A stretch of DNA of 64,000 nt. Source: Ardenticatenaceae bacterium (GTDB lineage: Bacteria > Chloroflexota > Anaerolineae > Promineifilales > Promineifilaceae). The notes beneath the pieces were generated by a model, which saw only the letters and a program-made list of their open reading frames with translations, did no database searches and was not told where the DNA came from. Positions 1 through 9,000 of this stretch are shown here, one piece after another (the stretch's first letter is position 1; each line of letters begins with the position of its first letter). The DNA is taken from NCBI GenBank assembly GCA_011525915.1, contig WYBM01000030.1, positions 1-64,000 of the forward strand, read 5' to 3'. The position numbers were made by a program, and so were the translations under genes.

Positions 1-1
1 G

Positions 2-223
2 GCCGGCCTGGGCTACCGTGGCGAAAACGCCGACAAGTTGGCCTTGGTAGGTGATTCACTGTCCAGCGACCAGTTGGGCTTCATCTTCCCCAAAGGTAGT
101 GACCTGGTTGAACCGGTGAATATGGCTTTGCAGGTGTTGAAAGACAACGGCTTCCTGGAAGAAGTCAACCTGAAATTCTTTGGCCCTGACTTCACCATTA
201 CGTACGAAGACCTGGAAGGATAA
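2..223 (+). CDS. Amino-acid ABC transporter substrate-binding protein, C-terminal fragment
   Basis: The reading frame is open from the left edge and ends at TAA 221-223, so only the last ~73 residues are present. The sequence has the closing part of a type-2 periplasmic binding fold of the SBP_bac_3 family (GLGYRGENADKL, then GFIFPKGSDLVEPVN, then a final helix ending in a FxEEVNLKFFG-like segment). The next two genes on the same strand are a polar amino-acid permease and its ATPase, which supports the assignment. In such systems the protein captures an amino acid outside the membrane and hands it to the permease. The ligand cannot be told from this fragment. Family assignment is good; specificity is unknown. 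Confidence 0.75.
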   Translation, partial: AGLGYRGENADKLALVGDSLSSDQLGFIFPKGSDLVEPVNMALQVLKDNGFLEEVNLKFFGPDFTITYEDLEG

Positions 224-250
224 CCGTATTTTCTGGGTTACCACCACAAA

Positions 251-288
251 CAAAAATGCGCCAGCGTAACTGCTCTGGCGCATTTTTG
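251..288 (+). terminator. Strong hairpin between binding protein and permease (attenuator/terminator)
   Basis: A perfect 14-bp stem (CAAAAATGCGCCAG with its exact complement) encloses a 10-nt loop and ends in TTTTTGTTTT. This is a textbook intrinsic terminator shape. It lies 27 bases after the binding-protein stop and 58 bases before the permease start, inside what should be one operon. Partial termination or 3'-end protection here would give more binding protein than permease, as is common for ABC importers. Confidence 0.75.
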
Positions 289-346
289 TTTTCAGGCCAT
301 TTTACGCTATCATCGTGCCACCCACTGAAACAAGACAGGAGGAGAA

Positions 347-1141
347 ATGACAGGCCCAGAGATTCAAACACAACCAGACGAGACCTGGCGCAGCAGTTGG
401 CGTGAATTCCCCTGGTGGCTCATCGCCATTTTTACTTTCCTGGCCCTGATGGGCTTACTCATTCTGAGAAGCATCAACTTCAATGAAGCCTTTAAGTTTA
501 TTGTGCCCGGCATTCAAGTCACGCTGTATACCACCATGACAGCGTTTGCCATTGCCCTGGTTTTAGGTCTGTTGGCGGGGTTAGGGCGCATCAGCCGGAA
601 CACGGCCGTGCGCAACATCGCCATCACCTACGTAGAGTTTATCCGTGGCGTGCCTACGCTGGTTTTAATCTTTACTGTCGCTTTTGTCATTGTCCCCCCC
701 GTCTCTGGTGCCCTGGGCGTTGACAACCGGGTGGTGACTGCCAATACACGGGCCATCATCGCCCTGGCCGTCATTTACGGCGCCTTTCTGGCCGAAATTT
801 TCCGCGCCGGCATAGAATCCATTCACAAAGGACAGATGGAAGCAGCACGTTCGTTGGGCATGACATACACTCAGGCCATGCGCTACATCATCTTGCCCCA
901 AGCCATCCGTAACATCTCTCCCGCTTTGGGCAACGATTTTATTGCCATGCTCAAAGACTCTTCACTGGTATCAGTGCTGGCAGTGCGTGATGTTACCCAA
1001 CTGGCGCGTTTACATGCGGGCAGCACATTCCGCTTCCGCGAAGCCTACCTGGTGCTAACCTTTCTCTATTTGACGATGACCATCATGCTGAGTTTACTGC
1101 TGCGTTGGTATGAACAACGAATTGGCAAGGACAGGGGTTGA
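347..1141 (+). CDS. Polar amino-acid ABC transporter permease
   Basis: This 264-residue inner-membrane permease of the HisM/GlnP family carries amino acids across the membrane. After a short cytoplasmic N-terminus there is a membrane segment (about residues 24-42) and then the BPD_transp_1 domain. The EAA loop that docks on the ATPase is visible at about residues 164-190 ([21 protein letters not shown]). The start at 347 is preceded by a clear AGGAGG. The stop (1139-1141) lies one base before the ATG of the ATPase gene, so the two are translationally coupled. Only one permease gene is present, implying a homodimer unless another lies elsewhere. Confident family call; substrate not determined. 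Confidence 0.92.
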   Translation: MTGPEIQTQPDETWRSSWREFPWWLIAIFTFLALMGLLILRSINFNEAFKFIVPGIQVTLYTTMTAFAIALVLGLLAGLGRISRNTAVRNIAITYVEFIRGVPTLVLIFTVAFVIVPPVSGALGVDNRVVTANTRAIIALAVIYGAFLAEIFRAGIESIHKGQMEAARSLGMTYTQAMRYIILPQAIRNISPALGNDFIAMLKDSSLVSVLAVRDVTQLARLHAGSTFRFREAYLVLTFLYLTMTIMLSLLLRWYEQRIGKDRG

Positions 1142-1142
1142 C

Positions 1143-1883
1143 ATGGCTGACGACATTATTGTGATTGAGGATTTGTACAAATACTTTGGCGAAATCCAGG
1201 CCGTTAAAAACGTTAATTTGCGTGTGCGCCGTGGTGAAGTGGTGGTTGTGGTGGGCCCAAGTGGGTCAGGCAAGAGCACCGTGCTGCGCTGCATCAACCA
1301 CCTGGAGGAGCCGACACAAGGCGCCGTGTACATAGACAATGTCCACCTGGAAGATAAAAGTACAGACATCAACAAAATTCGGGCAGAAGTAGGCATGGTC
1401 TTCCAACAATTTAACCTCTTTCCTCACCTGACGGTGCTGGAGAATGTGACCATCGCCCAAAGAAAGGTACGCAAACGGGAGAAGGCAGAAGCCGAGTATA
1501 TTGCCATGGAGCAGTTAACCCATGTGGGTATTCCCGAAAAGGCCAGCGCTTATCCGCGCCAGTTGTCCGGAGGGCAGCAGCAGCGGGTGGCTATTGCCCG
1601 AGCCCTGGCCATGCAGCCCAAAATTATGCTCTTTGACGAACCAACCAGCGCCCTTGACCCGGAGATGATCAAAGAAGTGTTGGACGTCATGCTGCAACTG
1701 GCCCAGGAAGGGATGACAATGGTGGTGGTGACCCATGAGATGGGGTTTGCCCGCGCCGCTGCCAACCGGGTAGTTTTTATGGATAATGGCCAGATCGTGG
1801 AAATTGCGTCACCCGAAGTGCTGTTTGACAGCCCACAGCATGAGCGAACAAAATTATTCTTGAGCAAAATTTTAGCCCATTAA
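1143..1883 (+). CDS. Polar amino-acid ABC transporter ATP-binding protein
   Basis: This is the GlnQ/HisP-type ATPase (246 aa) that powers the neighbouring importer on the cytoplasmic face. Walker A (GPSGSGKST, about residues 38-46), the Q-loop (FQQFNLFPH), the ABC signature ([15 protein letters not shown]), Walker B ([13 protein letters not shown]) and the switch histidine (VVTHEMGF) are all intact. I chose ATG 1143 rather than an in-frame ATG at 1110. Position 1143 sits one base after the permease stop with a purine-rich AAGGACAGGGG just upstream, and it gives the usual family length. Nothing unusual was seen. Confidence 0.93.
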   Translation: MADDIIVIEDLYKYFGEIQAVKNVNLRVRRGEVVVVVGPSGSGKSTVLRCINHLEEPTQGAVYIDNVHLEDKSTDINKIRAEVGMVFQQFNLFPHLTVLENVTIAQRKVRKREKAEAEYIAMEQLTHVGIPEKASAYPRQLSGGQQQRVAIARALAMQPKIMLFDEPTSALDPEMIKEVLDVMLQLAQEGMTMVVVTHEMGFARAAANRVVFMDNGQIVEIASPEVLFDSPQHERTKLFLSKILAH

Positions 1884-1949
1884 GGTCAGAGATGAGAGAT
1901 TGGAGATTCGGTCATACGCCATGCTCCACGCTCTTTCACAAGGAATGTT

Positions 1950-2435
1950 ATGACCGACTTACTGCATAAGCCTGGTTTTTTGGGGACGGCCGCCAATTGG
2001 GCGGCTGACATGACGCTGCTGTTAATGGTTCTGATCGCCTTGGGGCTGACCATGGGCGTGATCATGGCCCGGCGGCAAAAGTACGAAACTCACCGCTGGA
2101 TACAAACCACGGCCGTGGCTTTAAATGTTGTGCTTGTCATCTGGCTCATGATATTACCTTACCGAGATTTTGTTGCCCCAGGCATTCCACAGGCATTGGG
2201 CCAGCCTTTTTATCTGGTGACAACCCTGCACGCGGTTGTTGGCTTTTTTGCTTTTGTCTTAGGCATCTTTATTGTTCTGCGTGCCAATGGGTTGATGATT
2301 GCACCGCTTAAGTTCCATAACTACAAACTGTTCATGCGTACTTCTTATATCCTGTACCTCATTACCATTTTCCTGGGGCTGTTGGTGTACTACTTTTGGT
2401 TTGTGAACAACCCCAACCCACCAGTTTACCAGTAA
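1950..2435 (+). CDS. DUF420-like four-helix membrane protein
   Basis: A 161-residue integral membrane protein with four hydrophobic segments (about residues 20-40, 53-72, 87-110 and 128-150). Histidines stand at or next to helix ends (YETHRW, TTLHAV, KFHNYK). This layout resembles the DUF420/YozB family of small proteins often found near respiratory genes, and superficially diheme cytochrome b561-like proteins. Haem binding is not shown by sequence alone. It begins 66 bases after the ABC transporter and may be transcribed with it, but the functions have no obvious link. Family assignment moderate, function unknown. Confidence 0.55.
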   Translation: MTDLLHKPGFLGTAANWAADMTLLLMVLIALGLTMGVIMARRQKYETHRWIQTTAVALNVVLVIWLMILPYRDFVAPGIPQALGQPFYLVTTLHAVVGFFAFVLGIFIVLRANGLMIAPLKFHNYKLFMRTSYILYLITIFLGLLVYYFWFVNNPNPPVYQ

Positions 2436-2536
2436 GCCGGTGCAGCCGATGGGCGCCAAGTGCTGTTGATGTATGCCCGCCTTCAGTGGCCGCCACCAAC
2501 AGATGTGGGCCATCACCCCAACTGCTAAGACCTGGC

Positions 2537-2564
2537 TTGACAAGATGTATTTCGTTTGTATAGT
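2537..2564 (+). promoter_or_regulatory. Sigma-70-type promoter for the EAD-TIR gene
   Basis: TTGACA (2537-2542), a 16-base spacer and TATAGT (2559-2564) form a near-consensus promoter. Transcription would begin near 2571. That excludes the in-frame ATG codons at 2556 and 2568 and leaves 2595, which has GGAGG nine bases upstream, as the start. Confidence 0.7.
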
Positions 2565-2594
2565 GGCATGAACGTTGCATGGAGGCACGTAAGA

Positions 2595-3452
2595 ATGGCA
2601 GATGGCTATCGTTTATTTTTCAGGGAATTGAGAGGTAGTTTTAACCAGACAGAGATGGAAGAGTTATGTCTGGAATTGGGCTACGATACCGGCGAGGTTT
2701 TTACACAGCTGGGCAACCCAAGCCGGATGGCCCAAGATTTACAAGAGTTCGCCCGGCGGCGCGGCCAGGAGCAGGAACTGTTAAAGGCGGTCGCGGCCGC
2801 CCGGCCCCACCTGGATTTAACGCCCTATGGATTAGAATCCGGACTGCCGCCAGGGCCCAGGAAACCCCAGCTGCCTGACAAACCTTCGCTGCCACCGCTC
2901 AAAAAGAAAAAGGTCTATATCTCCTATGCCTGGGGTGGAGAGAGCGAGGAATTTGTCAACCAGCTGGACCAGATGTTTCAAGAGAAAGGCCTGAACATTG
3001 TACGCGACAAGCGTGACCTGGGCTATAAGGGCAGTATCAGCGAGTTTATGCGCGAAATTGGGCGTGCCGGGGCCATCATTGTGGTTATCAATGACAAGTA
3101 TCTGAAATCACCGAACTGCATGTTTGAGCTGTCTGAGATTGCCGGTCATAAAGATTTTCGCGATCGGGTGTTTCCTGTGGTCTTGTCTGATGCAGACATT
3201 TACAAGCCGGTGAACCGCATTAAATATGTGCAGCACTGGGAGCAGGAGATTAAAGCGCTGGACGAAGCCATGAAAACCGTATCATCGGCTAATTTGCAGG
3301 GCTTTCGGGAGGAGATTGACAACTACCAGACCATTCGCAATACCATCTCAGAGCTGACTTTTATTTTGAAAGACATGAATACGCTGACACCAGAAATGCA
3401 CCAGGACGGGGATTTTGAAGTGATCTATACAGAAATCCAGCGACAACTTTGA
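2595..3452 (+). CDS. Effector-associated domain (EAD) fused to a TIR domain
   Basis: A 285-residue soluble protein. Residues 1-75 match the death-like effector-associated domains that recruit effectors in bacterial conflict systems (FFRELRGSFNQTEMEELC, LGYDTGEVF, an RRRGQEQELL helix and a closing RPHLDL). A proline-rich linker (76-104) leads to a TIR domain (about 105-245) with KKVYISYAWGG at its first strand and the segment SPNCMFELSEI. Glu178 there is the likely NAD-hydrolase catalytic residue. TIR proteins of this type usually cleave NAD+ or make cADPR-like signals in antiphage defence. The gene has its own promoter and no obvious sensor partner beside it, so the EAD probably recruits it to a partner encoded elsewhere. 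Start set by promoter and ribosome-binding site. The TIR call is firm; the EAD call is from pattern memory. Confidence 0.8.
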   Translation: MADGYRLFFRELRGSFNQTEMEELCLELGYDTGEVFTQLGNPSRMAQDLQEFARRRGQEQELLKAVAAARPHLDLTPYGLESGLPPGPRKPQLPDKPSLPPLKKKKVYISYAWGGESEEFVNQLDQMFQEKGLNIVRDKRDLGYKGSISEFMREIGRAGAIIVVINDKYLKSPNCMFELSEIAGHKDFRDRVFPVVLSDADIYKPVNRIKYVQHWEQEIKALDEAMKTVSSANLQGFREEIDNYQTIRNTISELTFILKDMNTLTPEMHQDGDFEVIYTEIQRQL

Positions 3453-3472
3453 TTAAGTCATATTCTTAGACA

Positions 3473-4294
3473 GTGAGCAAAAACCTTCGCCTCCTTCTTA
3501 GCCGAAGTAAACTGACAACCTTTCTGGTTTGTCAGCGCCGGTTTCAGCTGCGTTACCTGGAACAACGGCCGTGGCCAGAAGCCCCCTTACCTGAAACAGA
3601 CGAAACACGATTGGAACGCGGGCGGCAATTCCACCAGTTGGTGCAGCGTCACTTCTTAGGGCTAAAGGTAGAACCAGCCGCTATTGCTGACCCAGGGCTG
3701 CGCCGCTGGTGGCTGACGTTTGTTCAGCACCAACCAGGGCTGCCCCACGGCCGTGCCCTGCCCGAACTCACCCTGACCATTCCCATTGGTGCGCATCTGC
3801 TTCATGGCCGTTTTGACCTGCTCATGCTTGGTGAAAAGGAGGGAGCACCCTTTGCCCACATATTTGACTGGAAAACGGGCAAGCCACAAACGGACATGAC
3901 GCTGCGTAACGATTGGCAGACCAGGTTGTACCTGGCCATGCTGGCGGAAGGAGCACAGGCACTGAGGGCAGACGGCCGTCACTTGCTGCCAGACCATATC
4001 GCCATTACCTATTGGTACACGAGTGAACCAGATATGCCGCACACCATCACCTACAGCCAGGCATGGCACCAGCAAAACTGGGCCGAGATCAGCGCCCTTG
4101 TGGCCCACATTGAAGCGCGGCAGGGGCAGGGCGGCATTTGGGCCTTGACCGATGACTGGTCACAATGTCAGGCTTGCGCCTACCGGGTATTGTGTGAGCG
4201 ACAGGGGGCCGGCCCCGCCCTGTCTTTAGCGGCCGATGATGAGTCAGCCCTGGACAAAGACGTGGAATTTCTGCTGGAACCAGGCCTGCCCTAA
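3473..4294 (+). CDS. PD-(D/E)XK nuclease family protein (RecB/Cas4-like)
   Basis: This 273-residue protein has the core of a RecB-type nuclease. An SxxxxFxxCxRRFxLRYL opening is followed by ERGRQFHQLVQ and a catalytic string GRFD ... FDWKTGK ... WQTRLYLA. The C-terminal cluster CQACAYRVLC, together with the N-terminal Cys of VCQRRF, would provide four ligands for a 4Fe-4S cluster, as in AddB and Cas4. It begins with GTG 21 bases after the TIR gene and ends three bases before the methyltransferase. No cas genes or addA are adjacent; a UvrD-like helicase lies at 42131. Likely role is DNA end processing. Start codon uncertain. Confidence 0.8.
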   Translation: MSKNLRLLLSRSKLTTFLVCQRRFQLRYLEQRPWPEAPLPETDETRLERGRQFHQLVQRHFLGLKVEPAAIADPGLRRWWLTFVQHQPGLPHGRALPELTLTIPIGAHLLHGRFDLLMLGEKEGAPFAHIFDWKTGKPQTDMTLRNDWQTRLYLAMLAEGAQALRADGRHLLPDHIAITYWYTSEPDMPHTITYSQAWHQQNWAEISALVAHIEARQGQGGIWALTDDWSQCQACAYRVLCERQGAGPALSLAADDESALDKDVEFLLEPGLP

Positions 4295-4297
4295 CTC

Positions 4298-5485
4298 ATG
4301 ACGCTGGACGATCTCCACTTTTTACGCTCGCCGGAAGGGGAACGCTGGCTGCAAGAGATAGCCACTTCCCCCATTACCCCCCATAACCACCTGCAAATTG
4401 CCGCCTCCCTGCGCCAACATCTGCCAGCCAACCAGGCCCGGGCGGTGTTGGAAACGGCCGTACTCAGACAGCAGGCAGCCGCCAAATTCAGCCGCGCTGA
4501 ACAGATGTTTTTCACGCGCCCGGCGCTGGAACAGGCTTCATCAGAAGTGGTGGCCCATTACCGCACCACCCGATTTGTGGCGGCCAGTTACAGCCACATC
4601 GCTGACCTGGGATGCAGTGTGGGCGGTGACGCATTGGCGCTGGCTGCACACGCCCGGGTCACCGGCGTAGAGTGGGATCCATTACGGCTGGCGATGGCCC
4701 AGGAGAATGTACGTGTTTATGGGCATGGGGCTAATTTCCATCCGCTGCAGGCCGACCTACAGGAGCTGACCCCATTTCCGGTAGATGCCGTTTTTTTTGA
4801 TCCTGGGCGGCGAGATGAACGCGGTCGTCGTTTTTATTCTGTCCATGACTATCAGCCGCCGCTCAGTCTGATCACCCGCTGGCACAACGGGGGGGTGAAG
4901 GATACGGCCGTGAAAATAAGCCCTGGCGTAGATTATGCGGAAATCCCCCCAACGGCCGAAGCGGAGTTCATTTCCGTTTATGGGGAAGTCAAAGAGTGTG
5001 TTCTTTGGAGTGGTGGGCTGCACAGTGGCCGACGGCGACGGGCGACATTATTACCGGGTGGGCACACCCTTACCGATGCAGACATGCCCACCATCGCGCC
5101 AGCGGTAATGTCACCCCAGGCCTACCTCTATGAACCAGATGGCGCGGTGATTCGGGCGCATCTGATAGAAGCGCTGGCCCATCGGTTAGAGGCCAGCAAG
5201 ATTGATGCCGAGATTGCCTACCTGACGGCCGTGACAGCGCAGGCTACTCCTTTTGCTCATTGCTACCGGATTGAAGCTTATTTTCCTTTTCAACTAAAGC
5301 GGTTACGGCACTATTTACACGCCCGGAACGTGGGTCAGGTAACCATTAAAAAACGTGGTTCCCCATTGGACCCAGATCAATTGCAACAGCAGCTGCGCCT
5401 GCGCGGCCCTAAGGAGCACCATCGTATTGTATTTTTGACACACATTCAGGGGCAGGCAGCAGTAATTATCGGTCACGAAGGATAA
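4298..5485 (+). CDS. Class I SAM methyltransferase with C-terminal THUMP-like domain
   Basis: A 395-residue protein. The SAM-binding motif IADLGCSVGGDALALA lies at 101-116 and the acidic GVEWDP at 123-128. A VFFDPGRRDERGRR segment (165-178) stands where RNA/DNA methyltransferases have their catalytic motif IV. The last ~75 residues (RIEAYFPFQLKRL..., VTIKKRGSPLDP) match the THUMP-like domain that accompanies this family and suggest an RNA substrate. It follows the nuclease by three bases and is probably co-transcribed. It converges on the receiver gene at 5513. Exact target unknown. Confidence 0.78.
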   Translation: MTLDDLHFLRSPEGERWLQEIATSPITPHNHLQIAASLRQHLPANQARAVLETAVLRQQAAAKFSRAEQMFFTRPALEQASSEVVAHYRTTRFVAASYSHIADLGCSVGGDALALAAHARVTGVEWDPLRLAMAQENVRVYGHGANFHPLQADLQELTPFPVDAVFFDPGRRDERGRRFYSVHDYQPPLSLITRWHNGGVKDTAVKISPGVDYAEIPPTAEAEFISVYGEVKECVLWSGGLHSGRRRRATLLPGGHTLTDADMPTIAPAVMSPQAYLYEPDGAVIRAHLIEALAHRLEASKIDAEIAYLTAVTAQATPFAHCYRIEAYFPFQLKRLRHYLHARNVGQVTIKKRGSPLDPDQLQQQLRLRGPKEHHRIVFLTHIQGQAAVIIGHEG

Positions 5486-5512
5486 TACATCATCAGTGCG
5501 CGCATTACCAAT

Positions 5513-5896
5513 TCATCCATCATTATTCAAATAAGAACGCAGCACTTCGCGGAGTTTACGAATATCAAGCGGTTTCGGTAAATAATCATCACAACCGGCT
5601 TCCAGACAACGTTCCCGATCACCTACCAAAACCTGGGCGGTGGTGGCAATAAGCGGCACCGGGGCCAGCCGGTCATCCGCCTTAAACTCACGGGCCAGTT
5701 CCAGGCCAGAGATTCCGGGCAAGTTAATGTCTAACAATATAATGTCCGGTACCGTCTCCGCTAAAATCCTTTGGGCTGCATAGCCATCAGAGGCTTGAAT
5801 CAGCTCATGCCCCTCTGCCTCTACAATCCGCGAGACTAACAGCATGTTAACGGAGTTATCCTCAACGCATAATACTTTTTTGCGTATTATATCCAT
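5513..5896 (-). CDS. Stand-alone response-regulator receiver
   Basis: A 127-residue CheY-like receiver domain with no output domain. The acidic pocket (CVEDN), phospho-acceptor Asp56 (LLDINLPG), switch Thr85 and Lys108 (DDYLPKPLD) are all present, so phosphorylation should be possible. It is the last gene of the 28-kb sensory run and lies 194 bases after the histidine kinase gene, which itself lacks a receiver, so it is the natural partner. It resembles DivK/Cph2-type relay receivers. With no output domain it must act through protein-protein contacts. AAGGGA upstream supports the start. Confidence 0.88.
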   Translation of the reverse strand: MDIIRKKVLCVEDNSVNMLLVSRIVEAEGHELIQASDGYAAQRILAETVPDIILLDINLPGISGLELAREFKADDRLAPVPLIATTAQVLVGDRERCLEAGCDDYLPKPLDIRKLREVLRSYLNNDG

Positions 5897-6090
5897 AATA
5901 TCCCTTCGTAAGTTCCATTCACAAATTAAACCACATTAGAAAACTGACCTCTTGCCCGCTCTTTGTTTAAAGATTATTGCCGATGACCTAGTCAGGCTTA
6001 TTCTATCTCATCTGCCCCAAATGTGTCACCTTCTTTTTATTCTATTGCTTTATACCCTTTATAACCCGTGGGTGGTAAAGCAGTGACTAT

Positions 6091-9000
6091 TTACAAACTA
6101 GGCAGCGGACCGGTACCTGGTTTACTGACGGGCGGGGCGTAAGGTAAGGTGAAAAAGAATGTACTCCCTTGTCCGTACACACTTTCAATCCAGATATCAC
6201 CTCCGTGGAGTTCCACCAATTTTTTAGTGATCGGCATGCCTAGACCGGTGCCGGTAGCGGCCCGGTTCAGGCCACCATCTATCTGGCGGAACTGTTCAAA
6301 AACAATGCCGGTGTTTTCTTCTTTAATCCCAATACCTGTGTCCCGGATGGCAATCAAGACACGGTCGCCCTTGTCATGCATAGAAAGGGATACACTGCCT
6401 TTTTCGGTGAATTTGATAGCATTACCCATGATATTCCACAGTATCTGCCGCAGCCGGGTGCGGTCTACCTGGATGGTAGAGATCTCATCACCCAGATCAA
6501 GATACATATCCAGGTTCTTTTCCTGAGCCAATGAGGCGGCTGTGGCCATGATATCTTGAGCCATTTGCCGCAGGTCCACTTCTTCGTAACGCAGTTCCAT
6601 ACGCCCAGATTCAATCTTGGACATGTCCAGAATCTCACCGATAAGTTCACGCAGGTGACGGCCGCTCTCACGGATGAGGCGCACATCTTCTTCCATGCGT
6701 TCATTCAGGTCACCGTCCAGCCCTTCAAGCAGCACGTCGGCAAAGCCAATGATAGAGTTGAGCGGCGTCCGCAGTTCATGGCTCATGCTGGCCAAAAATT
6801 CAGATTTAAGCCGGTCAACTTCGCGCAGTTTCGCCGATGTTTCTACCTGGTCAGCATATTGACGAGCGTTTTCCATGGCAATAGCGATCTGGGAAGCCAG
6901 GGTTTTTTGGATTTTCAGGTCTTCGGCCGTAAACCCTTCTACCTGGTCAGATTGCAGGTCAAGCACGCCAATGAGTTTATCACCGACGATCATGGGGACG
7001 GCCATTTCGGCTTGGGTGTTGGGCAGCAGGGGGTGAGGCAAGAAGTCAACGGTCTTACGTACGTTATTTTCCAGCACACCCTGGCGCGTACGGGCCGCCC
7101 GGCAGATCAAGGACTCGGCATCAATGTTAATTTCGCGCCCCTCCAGGGTCATCAACCGCCCCACATTGCCGGCGCCCGCTTTGAGGATAAGTATACGGCC
7201 GGTTTCATTGAGCAGGTAAATATGGACATGGTAAAGATTAAAACTGCTCTTAGTCAGGTCTACCACGGCTTGCAGCAAGGCATCAGCTTCCAGAATAGTA
7301 GCGGCGGCCGTGCTAACCTGGGCCACGGTTTCCAGCTCGGCCGTTAATCTTTCTTGCTCAGAAAGGGCGTCTTGGGTTTGCTCAAACAGGCGGGCAGCTT
7401 CCAGGGCTTCTGCTACTTCTTTGGCCACGGCCGTTAAAAACAATGTCTCTTCATTGGAAAGCGGCCGCAGCGGATCATCTTGCACTCCTAAAACGCCAAT
7501 GGTCTCGCCGCGTATTTGCAGTTGGGCAGCGGCTGGCGCATCTGGGAGGGCGGCCGGTTTTTTCTGGTGACGGCCGTTTCGTTTATTGCCATTGGTGGGC
7601 GTTGGTAGCGCAGAGCTTACCGGCTGCACCCCGCCGTGGCCAAACTGGTAGCCGCTATGCTGCCGGCGTGTAGACTTGTACTCTCGCCACCCTTCCCGGG
7701 TCATTTGCCGCTGCAGCACATTTAACTCACGCAGACGCGCTTCCATCTCTTGCCGCAGGGTGGTGCTTTCAATAGCTACTGCAATCTGCCCGCTCAACCC
7801 ATTCAGCACCAGTTGGTCATTTTCATTCAAAGCGCCGGCCGTATCACTTTGCACATCCAGGATGCCCAGCACCTCGTTGCGCAGTTTAATGGGAACGGCC
7901 AGTTCGCCTTTGGTGGCTGGTAACAGGGGGTTTGTTCGGTGGTCTGGATCATCGGTCAGGTCTGGGCGCAGCAGCGATTTGCCTGTTTCTGCTGCTTTAC
8001 CCACCAACCCTACCCCGATAGGCACAGAATGGTTCATCGCCAGCATTTTCTCGCCAACCACACCATAACCAACCGTCAGGCCTACAGACTGCATGGCTGG
8101 ATCATACCGTAAGAGTTGCGTATGGTAATAACCAAACTGCTCTTGAATCTGTGTAACCACACGTTGGTACAGGTCATTCAGGTCAGTGGCACTGGCAATC
8201 TCCTGGGCAATTTGTGTAGAAAGCGCCACCTCACGTTCGCGCCGCGCCAGCGATTCCTGAACTTCTGCCTGTAAGCGTTCACGGTCAGTGATGTCTTGTA
8301 CCAGAGAAGCGACACCAATCATTTCCCCTTTTTCATCAATCAGGGGGGTGTTAGACCATTCACATGTAATGATACGGCCGTCTTTGGTAAGATTGTCGTT
8401 TTTGCTGGTAGAGCCACCGATCTGGCTTAGCAACCCCGCCCACACAGCGTCTACATGGGCGTGGTGCTCTGGCGGAATGATCAAACGGGCATGTTGGCCC
8501 AACACTTCATCACGCATATAGCCAAACACACGTTCCGCCGCCAGATTCCACTCCTTTACCCGAAAATCCAAATCCCATTCAATCACGGCCAGGGGGCTTT
8601 GTTGAATGAGAATAGCCAGGCGCTGCTGAGACGCCTGCAATCTTTCTTCTGTTTCTATACGGTCGGTGATATCCCCATACGCCCCTAAAATACCAATCAC
8701 GTTTCCGGCGCCATCATGTAATGGGGCTTTGTTTGTTTCTGACCAGATGCGTTTGCCGTCTGGCCGGACCTGTGATTCGATGACACCCAAAAGTGGGGTG
8801 TTTGATTCCATCACTTCCCGGTCAATTTTGTGGAAAATATCAGCCTCTTCTTTTGTCCAGGTAAAATCATAATCAGTTTTACCTATCAACATTTCTGGCG
8901 AGGCCACACCCGCATCATTAGCAAAGTTTTGATTACTGCCCAGGTACACAGAGTTACGGTCTTTCCAAAAAACAGCTTGTGGGATGGTGTCTAACACCAG

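Noticed and set aside
3473..4294. Cas4 of a CRISPR system
   Set aside because: No repeats or other cas genes in the window; the general PD-(D/E)XK nuclease assignment is sufficient.
2595..5485. TIR protein with adjacent nuclease considered as a Thoeris- or CBASS-type operon
   Set aside because: No ThsA, cyclase or STING-like partner; the next genes are a RecB-like nuclease and a THUMP-type methyltransferase with general roles.
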